Origin: a virus
IMG/VR virus record: IMGVR_UViG_3300006919_008385
Span: 1-57,070 of that record
Reading direction: 5' to 3' (one strand)
Length of the DNA stretch: 57,070 nucleotides
Part shown: positions 40,740 through 48,540 of the stretch, one piece after another
Layout of the letters: each line of letters starts with the position of its first letter
How positions within the stretch are numbered: position 1 is the first letter of the stretch
The notes under the pieces: generated by a model
The model's database searches: none
What the model was told of the DNA's origin: nothing
The model's input: only the letters and a program-made list of their open reading frames with translations
Program-made: the position numbers and the translations under genes

Positions 40740-41666
40740 TTATTCGTACTCTATAGGTTCTGATCTGTTAGTTTTTAATTCACAACCGTCAAATTTACCT
40801 ACAGTTTCGTGTACTAAGGACTCTAGTGTGTCTTTAAATTCAAAATTAAATGTTTTTTCAAATTTTGTTGTAGTTACACCAAAGTTATAATTCTTTTTCT
40901 CTAATTTTTCGTTTGTGATAACTTCTGGTGTATCTTTATTAATAACTTTAACTTTGGTTACTCTGCCTACTACTTCAGCAATCTCTCCTGATGTACTTGT
41001 AAAACTTGCCAAGTTGAAAATTCCTTTGTTGTTCTGTTCTGATTCTATTATTGCTTTAAAGGCTCTCATAAGATCATTGATGCCTAAAATACTTCTTTTA
41101 GTGTCAGCATTAAACAAATGTATCTCGCCTTTTGTTTTTGCTGTATTAGTCATCGCATTAATCATTACATCAGTTCTTATGTGTGGAGCAGGACCATTTA
41201 CTGTACCAAATCTTAATCCATAATATTCTGTGTCACTTAATTTTGCTAATTGGTCTATATGAAGTTTTGCCATATCATAAAAATTTATAGGAGAGAAGTC
41301 CAAATACTCTTCGTCTATTTCATCTTCAGTAGTATTTCCATATACACTACTGCTACTGGCATATATAAATTTTGTACCATTTAATTTTGAAAGCAGGTTA
41401 GCAAAGTTTCTAACATTGTTATTCCAACTGCCAAATTTATCGTCACACATCTTGACACTACTATGACCTGCTAACAATATTACTACATCAAATGTTTTGA
41501 TATATCTGTCTGTGACATCATTGTAATCAAAAAATTCATACTCTACATCAATAGGATTTCCAAACCAATTTATGTCTACATTAGTTATATTGTATTTGTC
41601 TTTAAAGACTTTGTTGAATTTAGAACCGACATAACCTATGCCGCCTAGTAGCAATATGTTTTTCAT
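40740..41666 (-). CDS. NAD-dependent epimerase/dehydratase (extended SDR)
   Basis: 308 aa. LLGGIGYVGSKFNKVF (Rossmann GxxGxxG) at residues 5-20, VILLAGHSSV, YASSSSVYG and the catalytic pair YDMAKLHIDQL. Likely acts on a nucleotide sugar to supply the RfbH-like enzyme or the glycosyltransferases. Upstream of the RfbH-like gene in the same direction. Confidence 0.8.
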   Translation of the reverse strand: MKNILLLGGIGYVGSKFNKVFKDKYNITNVDINWFGNPIDVEYEFFDYNDVTDRYIKTFDVVILLAGHSSVKMCDDKFGSWNNNVRNFANLLSKLNGTKFIYASSSSVYGNTTEDEIDEEYLDFSPINFYDMAKLHIDQLAKLSDTEYYGLRFGTVNGPAPHIRTDVMINAMTNTAKTKGEIHLFNADTKRSILGINDLMRAFKAIIESEQNNKGIFNLASFTSTSGEIAEVVGRVTKVKVINKDTPEVITNEKLEKKNYNFGVTTTKFEKTFNFEFKDTLESLVHETVGKFDGCELKTNRSEPIEYE

Positions 41667-41670
41667 GCAA

Positions 41671-42708
41671 CTATTTACCAGTTGCTATTGCTTGTTTGTA
41701 TAATTGTTGGCTTGCCAAGTTTTTAGCCTTGGCTTCACATTGTATGTCAAAGTCATTCCAAAAGCTCAAGGCCCATTCATTTGCAATAGCATTAGGGTAG
41801 AAGTCTGAATGAGCCCTCAGTTTTTGTTTTTTAGCACCACTTTCTATTAGTGTATTAATGCTGTGAAGTTTATCATGTTCATATCCATCTGGTATCCATT
41901 CATCACGACTGTAACTGTAATGTAACGTTGGCCTTACACCTCTCCAACTATCTATGATTCGCTTCACACGATCATCATCTGCTTGTATGTATTCTTCGTC
42001 ACGTATCCAGTGATGGTGTATATCAAGAACAAGTGCCACATGTTTTTCCAATTTGAGACTTTCATCTAGTCCCCAACACATCTCATCATTCTCGATAGCA
42101 ATAGTGTTACGAGCTTCAGGAGAAAGTTTAGGCAATATATCTATAATACCCTGATACCCTTGCTTACCAGATATATGTACATTACATTTAAAGTCCATAA
42201 ACTCTTTACCAAAACCCATCCAACGTATCATGTTAGCATGATACTCAAACTCATCTATACTTCGTTCAACAACATCTGGTTTATCACTTGCTAATACACA
42301 AAATTGACCTGGATGAAAACTTACACGAACATCTTTTGCTCTGGCTAGTTCGCCTACTTTACTAAATCCTTTCTCTAGTTCTTTAATTACTGATTTGTCT
42401 TCAAATACATGTCTCCAAGTAGGCTCCGTTGCCATGGGTATTTGGTTGCTACCCAATCTAACCATACGCAAATTTTCAGGTAGTGTACTCACATACTCTA
42501 CGAGGTTGTAGGCACTTTGCATATTGTGTTCAACACAATCTAGTAATTTCTGTTCTGCTTTATCAGGATTATTATTACACCACAGCCTTGTAGTAGACTT
42601 TTCAGTATACATCTGTTGTTTTTCTTTGAGAATTTTAGGTTTTTGTGTCTGATCTTCTTCCAGATACTTACAGCAAAAGCCTATTCGATTTATACTTTGA
42701 TCAAACAT
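41671..42708 (-). CDS. uvsE: UV damage endonuclease (UvdE/UvsE)
   Basis: 345 aa TIM-barrel enzyme. RIGFCCKYL at the start, VRLGSNQIPMATEPTW, FHPGQFCVLAS, NVHISGKQGY, IAIENDEMCWGL and LDIHHHW hold the metal-binding His, Glu and Asp residues. It nicks 5' of UV photoproducts. Common in marine phages exposed to light. Overlaps the upstream gene by 8 nt. Confidence 0.9.
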   Translation of the reverse strand: MFDQSINRIGFCCKYLEEDQTQKPKILKEKQQMYTEKSTTRLWCNNNPDKAEQKLLDCVEHNMQSAYNLVEYVSTLPENLRMVRLGSNQIPMATEPTWRHVFEDKSVIKELEKGFSKVGELARAKDVRVSFHPGQFCVLASDKPDVVERSIDEFEYHANMIRWMGFGKEFMDFKCNVHISGKQGYQGIIDILPKLSPEARNTIAIENDEMCWGLDESLKLEKHVALVLDIHHHWIRDEEYIQADDDRVKRIIDSWRGVRPTLHYSYSRDEWIPDGYEHDKLHSINTLIESGAKKQKLRAHSDFYPNAIANEWALSFWNDFDIQCEAKAKNLASQQLYKQAIATGK

Positions 42709-42961
42709 TGTTTTTAAATATGTCCATTGCTTTTTGCAAAGAGTTAGAATCTGTTTCTTCCTGCATCACATCAAGTGTAGAAGCATTCAAACTCTTTATA
42801 ATAGTATAATTTAATTGTAACAAATTGTCAAACTCTAATTTCACAGGTTCCCTATCCCAATCTGCAATAGTCATACCATCTTCTGATATGTAGACTTTAT
42901 GTACAGAGTACTGTACTTTGCCCTTATTGGTTGTCTTAAAGATTCTGAATTGTTCTTCCAT
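42701..42961 (-). CDS. Hypothetical 86-aa protein
   Basis: MEEQFRIFKTTNKGKVQYSV starts a soluble protein with beta-like repeats of charge. The ATG at 42961 is set by a promoter whose -10 ends 6 nt upstream; an in-frame TTG at 42979 would lie inside the promoter. No family is recognised. Confidence 0.55.
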   Translation of the reverse strand: MEEQFRIFKTTNKGKVQYSVHKVYISEDGMTIADWDREPVKLEFDNLLQLNYTIIKSLNASTLDVMQEETDSNSLQKAMDIFKNNV

Positions 42962-42967
42962 ACTGGA

Positions 42968-42995
42968 AGTATAACACAAAAGCCAAAATAGTCAA
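42968..42995 (-). promoter_or_regulatory. Sigma70-type promoter, 16-bp spacer, leaderless
   Basis: TTGACT (42990-42995), 16 bp, TATACT (42968-42973), 6 nt before the ATG. Drives the 86-aa gene and uvsE. It is back-to-back with the late octamer of the plus-strand virion block. Confidence 0.65.
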
Positions 42996-43000
42996 GAACA

Positions 43001-43008
43001 GATAAATA
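43001..43008 (+). promoter_or_regulatory. Late-type octamer GATAAATA
   Basis: Located 36 nt before the 43045 ATG with a CTGGAG ribosome-binding site between. Likely the start of the late virion operon. Confidence 0.55.
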
Positions 43009-43044
43009 CTATTTGTAATTACAATCTAATCTCTGGAGATTTAA

Positions 43045-43647
43045 ATGGCTACAGTTAAAAAATATAATCTAGCAGGTGTTGGCGCCAATGTGGAACTTGG
43101 AAAACAAGGTTCATACATTGCCGGTAATGCCAGTGCAATCGGTTTTTACACGTCCGGTGATGCTTTACAAAAGATAGCAGTTGCAAATGCTACAGTTAGC
43201 ACACAGGCCGTTACAAAAGCTCAGTTAGATGGTGCTGAAGCAAACTTATTACAACACGTTACAGTAGATGTTGACTATAATTCAGGTTCTGCCAACATTG
43301 CCAGTATTACATCAGGTTCAAGGATAGTGAGTGTCACAGTTGATGTTCCTAGTCCTTGGTCAAGTGGTGGTGCAGGTGATTATGTGGAAGTTGGAGACTC
43401 AGGAAACTCTAGCAGATTTATAAGATCTGGTGACGTTGATGTAACTAAAGCGGCTCAATATCATTCACAATATCAATATGAATATACTTCAGACGGTGTA
43501 TTAAGTTACAATGTGGTTAACGGTGCCGCAAGTGCCGGTAATGCCACCATTAGTATAGTATTAGCAAGTGATAGTGTTACAGTAACAGATTACGGTACAA
43601 TTAGTCAATCACAAAATAGTAACAGTGATCTTGGTAACATCAGTTAA
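43045..43647 (+). CDS. Virion protein with shared fibre N-terminal module
   Basis: 200 aa. Residues 1-75 (VKKYNLAGVGANVELGKQG, then AVTKAQLDG) match the N-terminus of the PKD fibre and of the next gene. The remaining part (SRIVSVTVDVPSPW, YVEVGDSGNSSRFI, GAASAGNATISIVL) matches the C-terminal beta domain of the 12060 gene. A short fibre, head decoration or spike is likely. Confidence 0.65.
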   Translation: MATVKKYNLAGVGANVELGKQGSYIAGNASAIGFYTSGDALQKIAVANATVSTQAVTKAQLDGAEANLLQHVTVDVDYNSGSANIASITSGSRIVSVTVDVPSPWSSGGAGDYVEVGDSGNSSRFIRSGDVDVTKAAQYHSQYQYEYTSDGVLSYNVVNGAASAGNATISIVLASDSVTVTDYGTISQSQNSNSDLGNIS

Positions 43648-43659
43648 TAGGAGTATAAC

Positions 43660-44196
43660 ATGGTAGACTCAGTAAAAAACTACGGTATAGCAGGAGTAGG
43701 TGCTAACGTTCAACTTGGTAAAAGTGGTGTAACTATTGTTGGTAGCAATAGTGATCAGATCAGTTTTACAAACTCAAGTGATCAATTAGTAAATGTTAAT
43801 CTTGCTGACGGAACTGATGCCACCCATGCCGCAACTAAAAGTCAATTTGACGGAATAGTTGACCCTAAAATACAATACGTTGATACCACAGTTAGTTATA
43901 ACAGTGGTAATGTTTCAGTAGGAACTAGTTCATCAAACACATGGATACATAGTGTGGTTGTTGAAAAAGACGCAGGTAACTGGACAGATTATGATTCATC
44001 CACAGAAATTACTGTGGGTGACTCAGGTGAAGTTGACAGACTTTTTGCAGGATTTGATCCGTCAGGAAGTCAAGTTAAAATTGAACCCAAGCATAACTAT
44101 ACCAGTACCACTGGAATTGTAATTTATGTTACACAGGGTGGAGCAAGTGCCGGAAGTGCCACAGTAAGAATTTGGTACTCAGGCGAAATAGCATAA
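43660..44196 (+). CDS. Virion protein with shared fibre N-terminal module
   Basis: 178 aa. VKNYGIAGVGANVQLGKSG, then AATKSQFDG, then HSVVVEKD, ITVGDSGEVDRLF and VTQGGASAGSATVRIWY, the same two-part build as the previous gene. AGGAG 6 nt before the ATG. A tandem paralogue. Confidence 0.65.
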   Translation: MVDSVKNYGIAGVGANVQLGKSGVTIVGSNSDQISFTNSSDQLVNVNLADGTDATHAATKSQFDGIVDPKIQYVDTTVSYNSGNVSVGTSSSNTWIHSVVVEKDAGNWTDYDSSTEITVGDSGEVDRLFAGFDPSGSQVKIEPKHNYTSTTGIVIYVTQGGASAGSATVRIWYSGEIA

Positions 44197-44204
44197 TAGG
44201 TATT

Positions 44205-45122
44205 ATGAAGATAGACAGTATTATCACAGAAAAGAAATCTAGAAAGAAATCTAAACAGGTTAAGGCGTCTGACAAGGCGCCTAAACTTATCAAGCCTAAC
44301 ACAGGTCATGAGTCACCACACCCTATGCAGGGTAAAATGGTAGGTGAAAATAATCAACTTAGAGAATTATTTTTTAAATTTGCAAATGATACTAGTGTAA
44401 ATTTAACAGAAGAAGAATTACAAATAATAAAAGAAGCACCAGGCGACATTAGAAAGTTTTTAACCATTTTAGGATTAATGGGTGGTTTAGCATTTGGTGT
44501 TGGCAAGGCCATGGATGCTACAAGTTTTAAACAATCAGAATTAGGTAAAGAACTAGCAATGGCGGCTCAACAAGGAGATATGGTTGCCGCATATCATTTA
44601 GAAAATTTAGATTTGTATGCTGATCAAGATATGATGAGAACAATACAAAATTTAAAAATTGCATATATCGACGATGCTAATAGAGAAGATGTAAATACAT
44701 TTTTATCAGATCCTAAAAGATTTCCAGGCCTTAAAAAAATAAAAAATGAATCCAAAATAGATGAGGCACCATATTCTGCAGATAAGATAACATTGCTAAA
44801 AGCAGTAATAGATGAAATAGAAGACAAAGCACAGGACGAGGACGGAATAAAGTTTTTAAAAAAACTTGCACAATTAGTAGGCAAAAGGATTTATAAAAGA
44901 GATAATGGTAAATTAGCATTAGAAAGTCCTATTCCATTTAACAAATGTCCCAAATGTGGTGGTGACATAGTACACGAATCACAACTCAATGAAAAACAGG
45001 ATGCCTGTTATCACAAAGTAAAATCCAGATACAAAGTATGGCCCAGTGCCTACGCCAGTGGAGCCTTAGTCAAGTGCCGTAAAGTAGGTGCTAAGAATTG
45101 GGGCAAAAGCAAGGGTAAGTAA
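44205..45122 (+). CDS. Probable head-associated protein with basic C-terminal module
   Basis: 305 aa. A start at 44205 (MKIDSII, AATAGG upstream) is preferred to an upstream ATG in the previous gene. The N-terminal 50 residues are basic. A hydrophobic segment (about 85-105) and a CPKCGG knuckle (about 248) follow. The C-terminal 38 residues (ACYHKVKSRYKVWPSAYAS, then VKCRKVGAKNWG) are a module recurring in marine T4-like phage proteins. Function unknown; packaging with DNA is a guess. Confidence 0.6.
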   Translation: MKIDSIITEKKSRKKSKQVKASDKAPKLIKPNTGHESPHPMQGKMVGENNQLRELFFKFANDTSVNLTEEELQIIKEAPGDIRKFLTILGLMGGLAFGVGKAMDATSFKQSELGKELAMAAQQGDMVAAYHLENLDLYADQDMMRTIQNLKIAYIDDANREDVNTFLSDPKRFPGLKKIKNESKIDEAPYSADKITLLKAVIDEIEDKAQDEDGIKFLKKLAQLVGKRIYKRDNGKLALESPIPFNKCPKCGGDIVHESQLNEKQDACYHKVKSRYKVWPSAYASGALVKCRKVGAKNWGKSKGK

Positions 45123-45124
45123 AT

Positions 45125-46003
45125 ATGCTTATCAAAGAAATCACAACAGGAAATTTTGGTGCCTCAAAGAAGCCTTTGTTCTCGCCACAGAGAAGTCAAA
45201 AAGCATATGAAGAATGGTTAAACGGTGCCGCAGTGGATACAGATATTGAGATAATAGGTAACGACAATCAACTGTACTACATACGTCAAAACACTGATGG
45301 TGACAGCCAACACTTTAAGGAAGACTATTGGTACCTCACTGATGCTAAATATAATCCTGTAGATTTTGAAGGGTATGAAGACCCAGAAGATCTATTATTC
45401 AGTCATAGTGCTACAGGATACGAGCCTAAAGACCCAGATCAAATGGACGAAAACTTTCCAATACCACCAACTAATGATAAGTTATTGCAAAAAATTAGGG
45501 ACTGGCAAATAAGAGGTACTGCTACTGGCGATAGTGAATTATTTAGTATGTGTCATAATTATTTGATGGATCCAGATAAACCTATGGCAGGAAAATTAGA
45601 AGCATTACAAAAAATAGATCTTGCAATGGATATGGATTCATCTGAAACTCCTACAGAAAAAGATGTTTATGATTATATAAGAGGCTCAGGAGTGGATATG
45701 CCATTCAATCCACTAGTTGGTGAAAATTTAAGAGCTTGGTTTGGCAAAGGCAAAAAAGGTGGTGCTGGAGGCGGAGGCTGGGACCGTTATAATACCAAAG
45801 GTGAAAGAATTGGTAAATGTGGTGACAGCAAAAAAGGTGAAGGTAAACCTAAATGTTTAAGCAAATCAAGAGCGGCAAGTTTAAGAGCCAAAGGTGGTAA
45901 GAAAGCAATAGCGGCCGCAGTAAGAAAGAAAAGACGTGAAGACCCTAATAAAAACAGAAAGGGTAAGGCTAAGAACGTTAGCAATACTACTCGCAAGAGT
46001 TAA
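45125..46003 (+). CDS. Probable head-associated protein with DUF5872-like basic tail
   Basis: 292 aa. The N-terminal part (QKAYEEWLNGAAVDTDIEI, VDFEGYEDPEDLLFSHS) is acidic. The C-terminal 80 residues (WDRYNTKGERIGKCGDSKKG, CLSKSRAASLRAKGGKKAIA, then KKRREDPNKNRKGKAK) form the DUF5872-type basic domain seen in large viruses and marine phages. It starts 2 nt after the previous stop. Confidence 0.6.
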   Translation: MLIKEITTGNFGASKKPLFSPQRSQKAYEEWLNGAAVDTDIEIIGNDNQLYYIRQNTDGDSQHFKEDYWYLTDAKYNPVDFEGYEDPEDLLFSHSATGYEPKDPDQMDENFPIPPTNDKLLQKIRDWQIRGTATGDSELFSMCHNYLMDPDKPMAGKLEALQKIDLAMDMDSSETPTEKDVYDYIRGSGVDMPFNPLVGENLRAWFGKGKKGGAGGGGWDRYNTKGERIGKCGDSKKGEGKPKCLSKSRAASLRAKGGKKAIAAAVRKKRREDPNKNRKGKAKNVSNTTRKS

Positions 46004-46019
46004 ATAATAGGAGTAACAA

Positions 46020-46514
46020 ATGCCAGATATAAATTTTCCAAATAGTCCAAGTGGCGGAGATACATACACTTTCAACAATATAGTATTCAGTTATGATGGT
46101 GAGAAATGGACAGCAAAAGGAAAAGTCACAACATCTGTAACAAACGGATTAGTAATAGAAGATGGTGTAAAAGAAAGATATAGTTCGCTTACAGGTGCTA
46201 CTGGTGTTGTTGCACACGATTGTGATAATGGACATATATTTTATCACACTAGCATCAGTACTAACTTTACTGCTAATTTTACAAACTTATCGCTTTCCGA
46301 TAACTATAGCACTAACCTTACATTGATTTTAAATCAAGGTGCTACAGCATATATTCCAAGTGCTTTACAAATAGCCGGTTCGGCACAAACAATAAATTGG
46401 CAAGGAGGCTCAGCACCAACTGGAACTGCTAACGGCGTAGATACTGTTTCATTTACCATACTCAGAGTAAGTGGTACCTATGTGGTACTTGGACAACTGG
46501 TTGACTTTACATAA
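46020..46514 (+). CDS. Small virion/fibre-like protein
   Basis: 164 aa. INFPNSPSGGDTYTFNNIVFSYDGEKW is the start typical of marine-phage tail or fibre-linked proteins. The rest is beta-rich with Asn/Thr. AGGAG 6 nt before the ATG; a GTTAAATA octamer at 45999. The stop overlaps the next ATG (TAATG). Confidence 0.6.
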   Translation: MPDINFPNSPSGGDTYTFNNIVFSYDGEKWTAKGKVTTSVTNGLVIEDGVKERYSSLTGATGVVAHDCDNGHIFYHTSISTNFTANFTNLSLSDNYSTNLTLILNQGATAYIPSALQIAGSAQTINWQGGSAPTGTANGVDTVSFTILRVSGTYVVLGQLVDFT

Positions 46515-47509
46515 TGCCTTTCGTTAGTTCAACATCAGGATCACTATCAGCAGGACGTAGATCAACTGCTTTCTTAGAATACAACAACGGCCCAATATGT
46601 AATGTCAGTGGCGACGGCAGTGACTTCTTTAAACGTGATGTTACCGTTAACGGTGTGAGAATAATGGGTGCCGGCGGTGTCGGTGGCCAAACAGCAGTAC
46701 CAGATGCGTGGTTAGAAAAAGTTGCTCGTATGTTTGAATTGTTTATGGATCGAAAAGGCACAGGCATAAATCAAACAAAACAGAGAAGAATGGTTAAAAC
46801 ATTACGAGGTGATACAGGAACCTATCACGCAGGATTACCTACACTACAAAGAGTAGCCAGAGGTGCCGGCTCAGACTACAGTACAAATTTCTTAACTGAC
46901 TCGGGCATTACGTTTTGGAATCTGACAGACTTGTTTGATAATACCGTTCAAAACGATATGGTGTGGTATTTAAATTCAACAGGCGATGGATATGGCGATG
47001 GCGATGCAGATGCACAAGAAGTCATTGAACACGTCTTCCACACAATTCATATGCACGGTTTACCTGCAGACGATATTAAATTATACAATTACTTGGCAAG
47101 TGATTGGGCCAGCGGTGATTTGTATGCGGCAATGGAAGAAGCATACGATGACGGCTATTGGGATTCATCAGGCTATGGTGGAAATACTTGGAAAACCGAT
47201 TCAGACGCATTTGAAGTAGCCGCAAAAGAATATTTGTTCTTGCTTAACTTCTGTATGTTTGACTACTCCAGTTTGTGGGACGGTGGAAGCCTTTCTCCGG
47301 AATGGAGTGATTCAATGCGTACACCATCAGGCATTCAAACAAATAATCCATTAGGTTATGCATTTTTTAACACATGGATGGCACCAGTTATCAGTAAGCC
47401 ATCGCTTACTACTATCAGAAGCATATTCCAGGATGGCAATACACCAGAACAAGATGATCCTAGTCTATCAGGTTCATCAGGTTATGTTTCCCTAGGAGTA
47501 TGTCCTTAA
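46514..47509 (+). CDS. Virion protein with His-rich metal-binding-like motif
   Basis: 331 aa. A Gly/Ser-rich start (FVSSTSGSLSAGRRSTAF), then a helical middle with EVIEHVFHTIHMHGLPADD (about residues 166-184). The E-H-x3-H-x2-H-x-H cluster could bind zinc as in metallopeptidases, but no exact HExxH is present. YSSLWDGGSLSPEW and a Gly/Ser tail follow. Slightly higher GC than the neighbours. Role unknown; tail-tip or adhesin enzyme possible. Confidence 0.55.
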   Translation: MPFVSSTSGSLSAGRRSTAFLEYNNGPICNVSGDGSDFFKRDVTVNGVRIMGAGGVGGQTAVPDAWLEKVARMFELFMDRKGTGINQTKQRRMVKTLRGDTGTYHAGLPTLQRVARGAGSDYSTNFLTDSGITFWNLTDLFDNTVQNDMVWYLNSTGDGYGDGDADAQEVIEHVFHTIHMHGLPADDIKLYNYLASDWASGDLYAAMEEAYDDGYWDSSGYGGNTWKTDSDAFEVAAKEYLFLLNFCMFDYSSLWDGGSLSPEWSDSMRTPSGIQTNNPLGYAFFNTWMAPVISKPSLTTIRSIFQDGNTPEQDDPSLSGSSGYVSLGVCP

Positions 47510-47515
47510 TAAATA
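47508..47515 (+). promoter_or_regulatory. Late-type octamer AATAAATA
   Basis: At the end of the previous gene, 24 nt before the holin-candidate ATG, with AGGAG between. Late promoter for the lysis pair. Confidence 0.5.
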
Positions 47516-47539
47516 TAATATATAAAATAGGAGAATATT

Positions 47540-47695
47540 ATGGACTTTATAAAAGCAAGACTAAAAGAAAGAACCAGTTGGGACGGTGGTGTCCTAATTG
47601 TTGGCGGTATCTTAATGATACTTACCCCTGTAAATCTTATTGCATATGGCATGATTGCCTACGGTGCATGGACTATCTGGAAAAAAGAGGACTAA
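47540..47695 (+). CDS. Holin candidate (51-aa membrane protein)
   Basis: MDFIKARLKERTSWDGGVLI, then one long or two short hydrophobic helices, and a charged WKKED end. AGGAG lies 5-6 nt before the ATG, and the stop is 3 nt before the lysozyme ATG, so the pair is coupled. The small size, charge pattern and context fit a holin or another membrane partner of lysozyme. Similar proteins lie next to lysozyme in marine phages. Confidence 0.65.
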   Translation: MDFIKARLKERTSWDGGVLIVGGILMILTPVNLIAYGMIAYGAWTIWKKED

Positions 47696-47698
47696 TAT

Positions 47699-48166
47699 AT
47701 GTTTTTTGGAAAAGATAAAGGATTAAATCGCGAATCAGTTTATGAACAATTAAAAATCGACGAAGGTGTGGTGTATGAAGTTTACCATGATCACTTAGGC
47801 CTTCCTACATTTGGTGTTGGACATTTAGTTTTGGAATCTGACCCTGAATACGGTAAACCTTTGGGTACTCCAGTTGATGAAGACAGAGTTAAAGACTGTT
47901 TTGAAAAAGACCTGGATACTGCTATTTCCGAATGCAAAATTTTATATACACAATTTGAAGATTGGCCTGGGGAAGTTCAAGAGATTCTTGTGAACATGAT
48001 GTTCAACATGGGACGAACCAGGCTCTCAGGTTTTAAAAATTTCAAGAAGGCATTAGAAGCCCAAGATTGGAAAAAAGCAGGCATTGAGGGCCGAGATAGC
48101 AAATGGTACAGACAAGTGACAAATCGAGCAGAGAGACTGATGTCGAGACTCGAGAACGTAAAATAG
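47699..48166 (+). CDS. T4-type lysozyme (GH24)
   Basis: 155 aa. IDEGVVYEVYHDHLGLPTFGVGHL holds the catalytic Glu, Asp and Thr in the T4 lysozyme spacing, and EILVNMMFNMGRTRLSGFKNF and KWYRQVTNRAERL complete the GH24 fold. It cleaves peptidoglycan; no signal peptide, so it needs a holin, or else rides in the baseplate. Confidence 0.9.
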   Translation: MFFGKDKGLNRESVYEQLKIDEGVVYEVYHDHLGLPTFGVGHLVLESDPEYGKPLGTPVDEDRVKDCFEKDLDTAISECKILYTQFEDWPGEVQEILVNMMFNMGRTRLSGFKNFKKALEAQDWKKAGIEGRDSKWYRQVTNRAERLMSRLENVK

Positions 48167-48267
48167 ATCTCGCCTTATACAAACTAAAACACCCTATATA
48201 CAGGGCAAAATTCTGGTGCAGTGAACGAAAAGATTTTTTTAATTATATTGATTGGTTATACAAGTAA
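48103..48267 (+). CDS. Hypothetical 54-aa protein overlapping lysozyme
   Basis: MVQTSDKSSRETDVETRER, then KIDLALYKLKHPIYRAKFW, then KDFFNYIDWLYK. It begins inside the lysozyme gene in another frame (64-nt overlap) and fills the gap up to 48267. Its aromatic, helical C-terminus looks like a real peptide. No family is certain. Confidence 0.5.
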   Translation: MVQTSDKSSRETDVETRERKIDLALYKLKHPIYRAKFWCSERKDFFNYIDWLYK

Positions 48268-48313
48268 AAACATGTTTTTAACTAAATAATCACATAATAA
48301 TTAGGAGACACAC

Positions 48314-48523
48314 ATGCCAGTAAAATTTAAACCAAGCCAAATAACTATGGTTAAAGGCCAAGGTAAAGTAACAAATCATTTTTATATAAAAAATACACCT
48401 AAAGAAGAGTTAATAGAATATATTAACAAAGGTCAAAAACCTAAAGTTAAACAAAAATGTTTAAATGAACTCACAAGACGTGGTATAGAAATTGTTTGGA
48501 AGAAAAAAGAACTAGATATCTAA
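48314..48523 (+). CDS. Hypothetical 69-aa protein
   Basis: A basic protein (NHFYIKNTPKEELIEYINKG, KVKQKCLNELTRRGIEIVWKKK). AGGAG 8 nt before the ATG. The pattern resembles small conserved marine T4-like proteins. Function unknown. Confidence 0.6.
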   Translation: MPVKFKPSQITMVKGQGKVTNHFYIKNTPKEELIEYINKGQKPKVKQKCLNELTRRGIEIVWKKKELDI

Positions 48524-48527
48524 ATTT

Positions 48528-48535
48528 GATAAATA
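48528..48535 (+). promoter_or_regulatory. Late-type octamer GATAAATA
   Basis: 5 nt before the 48541 ATG, no Shine-Dalgarno. Leaderless late mRNA predicted. Confidence 0.55.
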
Positions 48536-48540
48536 GTTAT

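Noticed and set aside
45787-45996. Minus-strand hydrophobic frame opposite the basic tail of the 45125 gene
   Set aside because: Leu/Phe-rich products are expected as antisense of Lys-rich sequence; no promoter or ribosome-binding site supports it.
47500-47718. Plus-strand 72-aa frame overlapping the holin candidate
   Set aside because: It lacks a ribosome-binding site, while the 51-aa frame has AGGAG at the right distance and couples to lysozyme.
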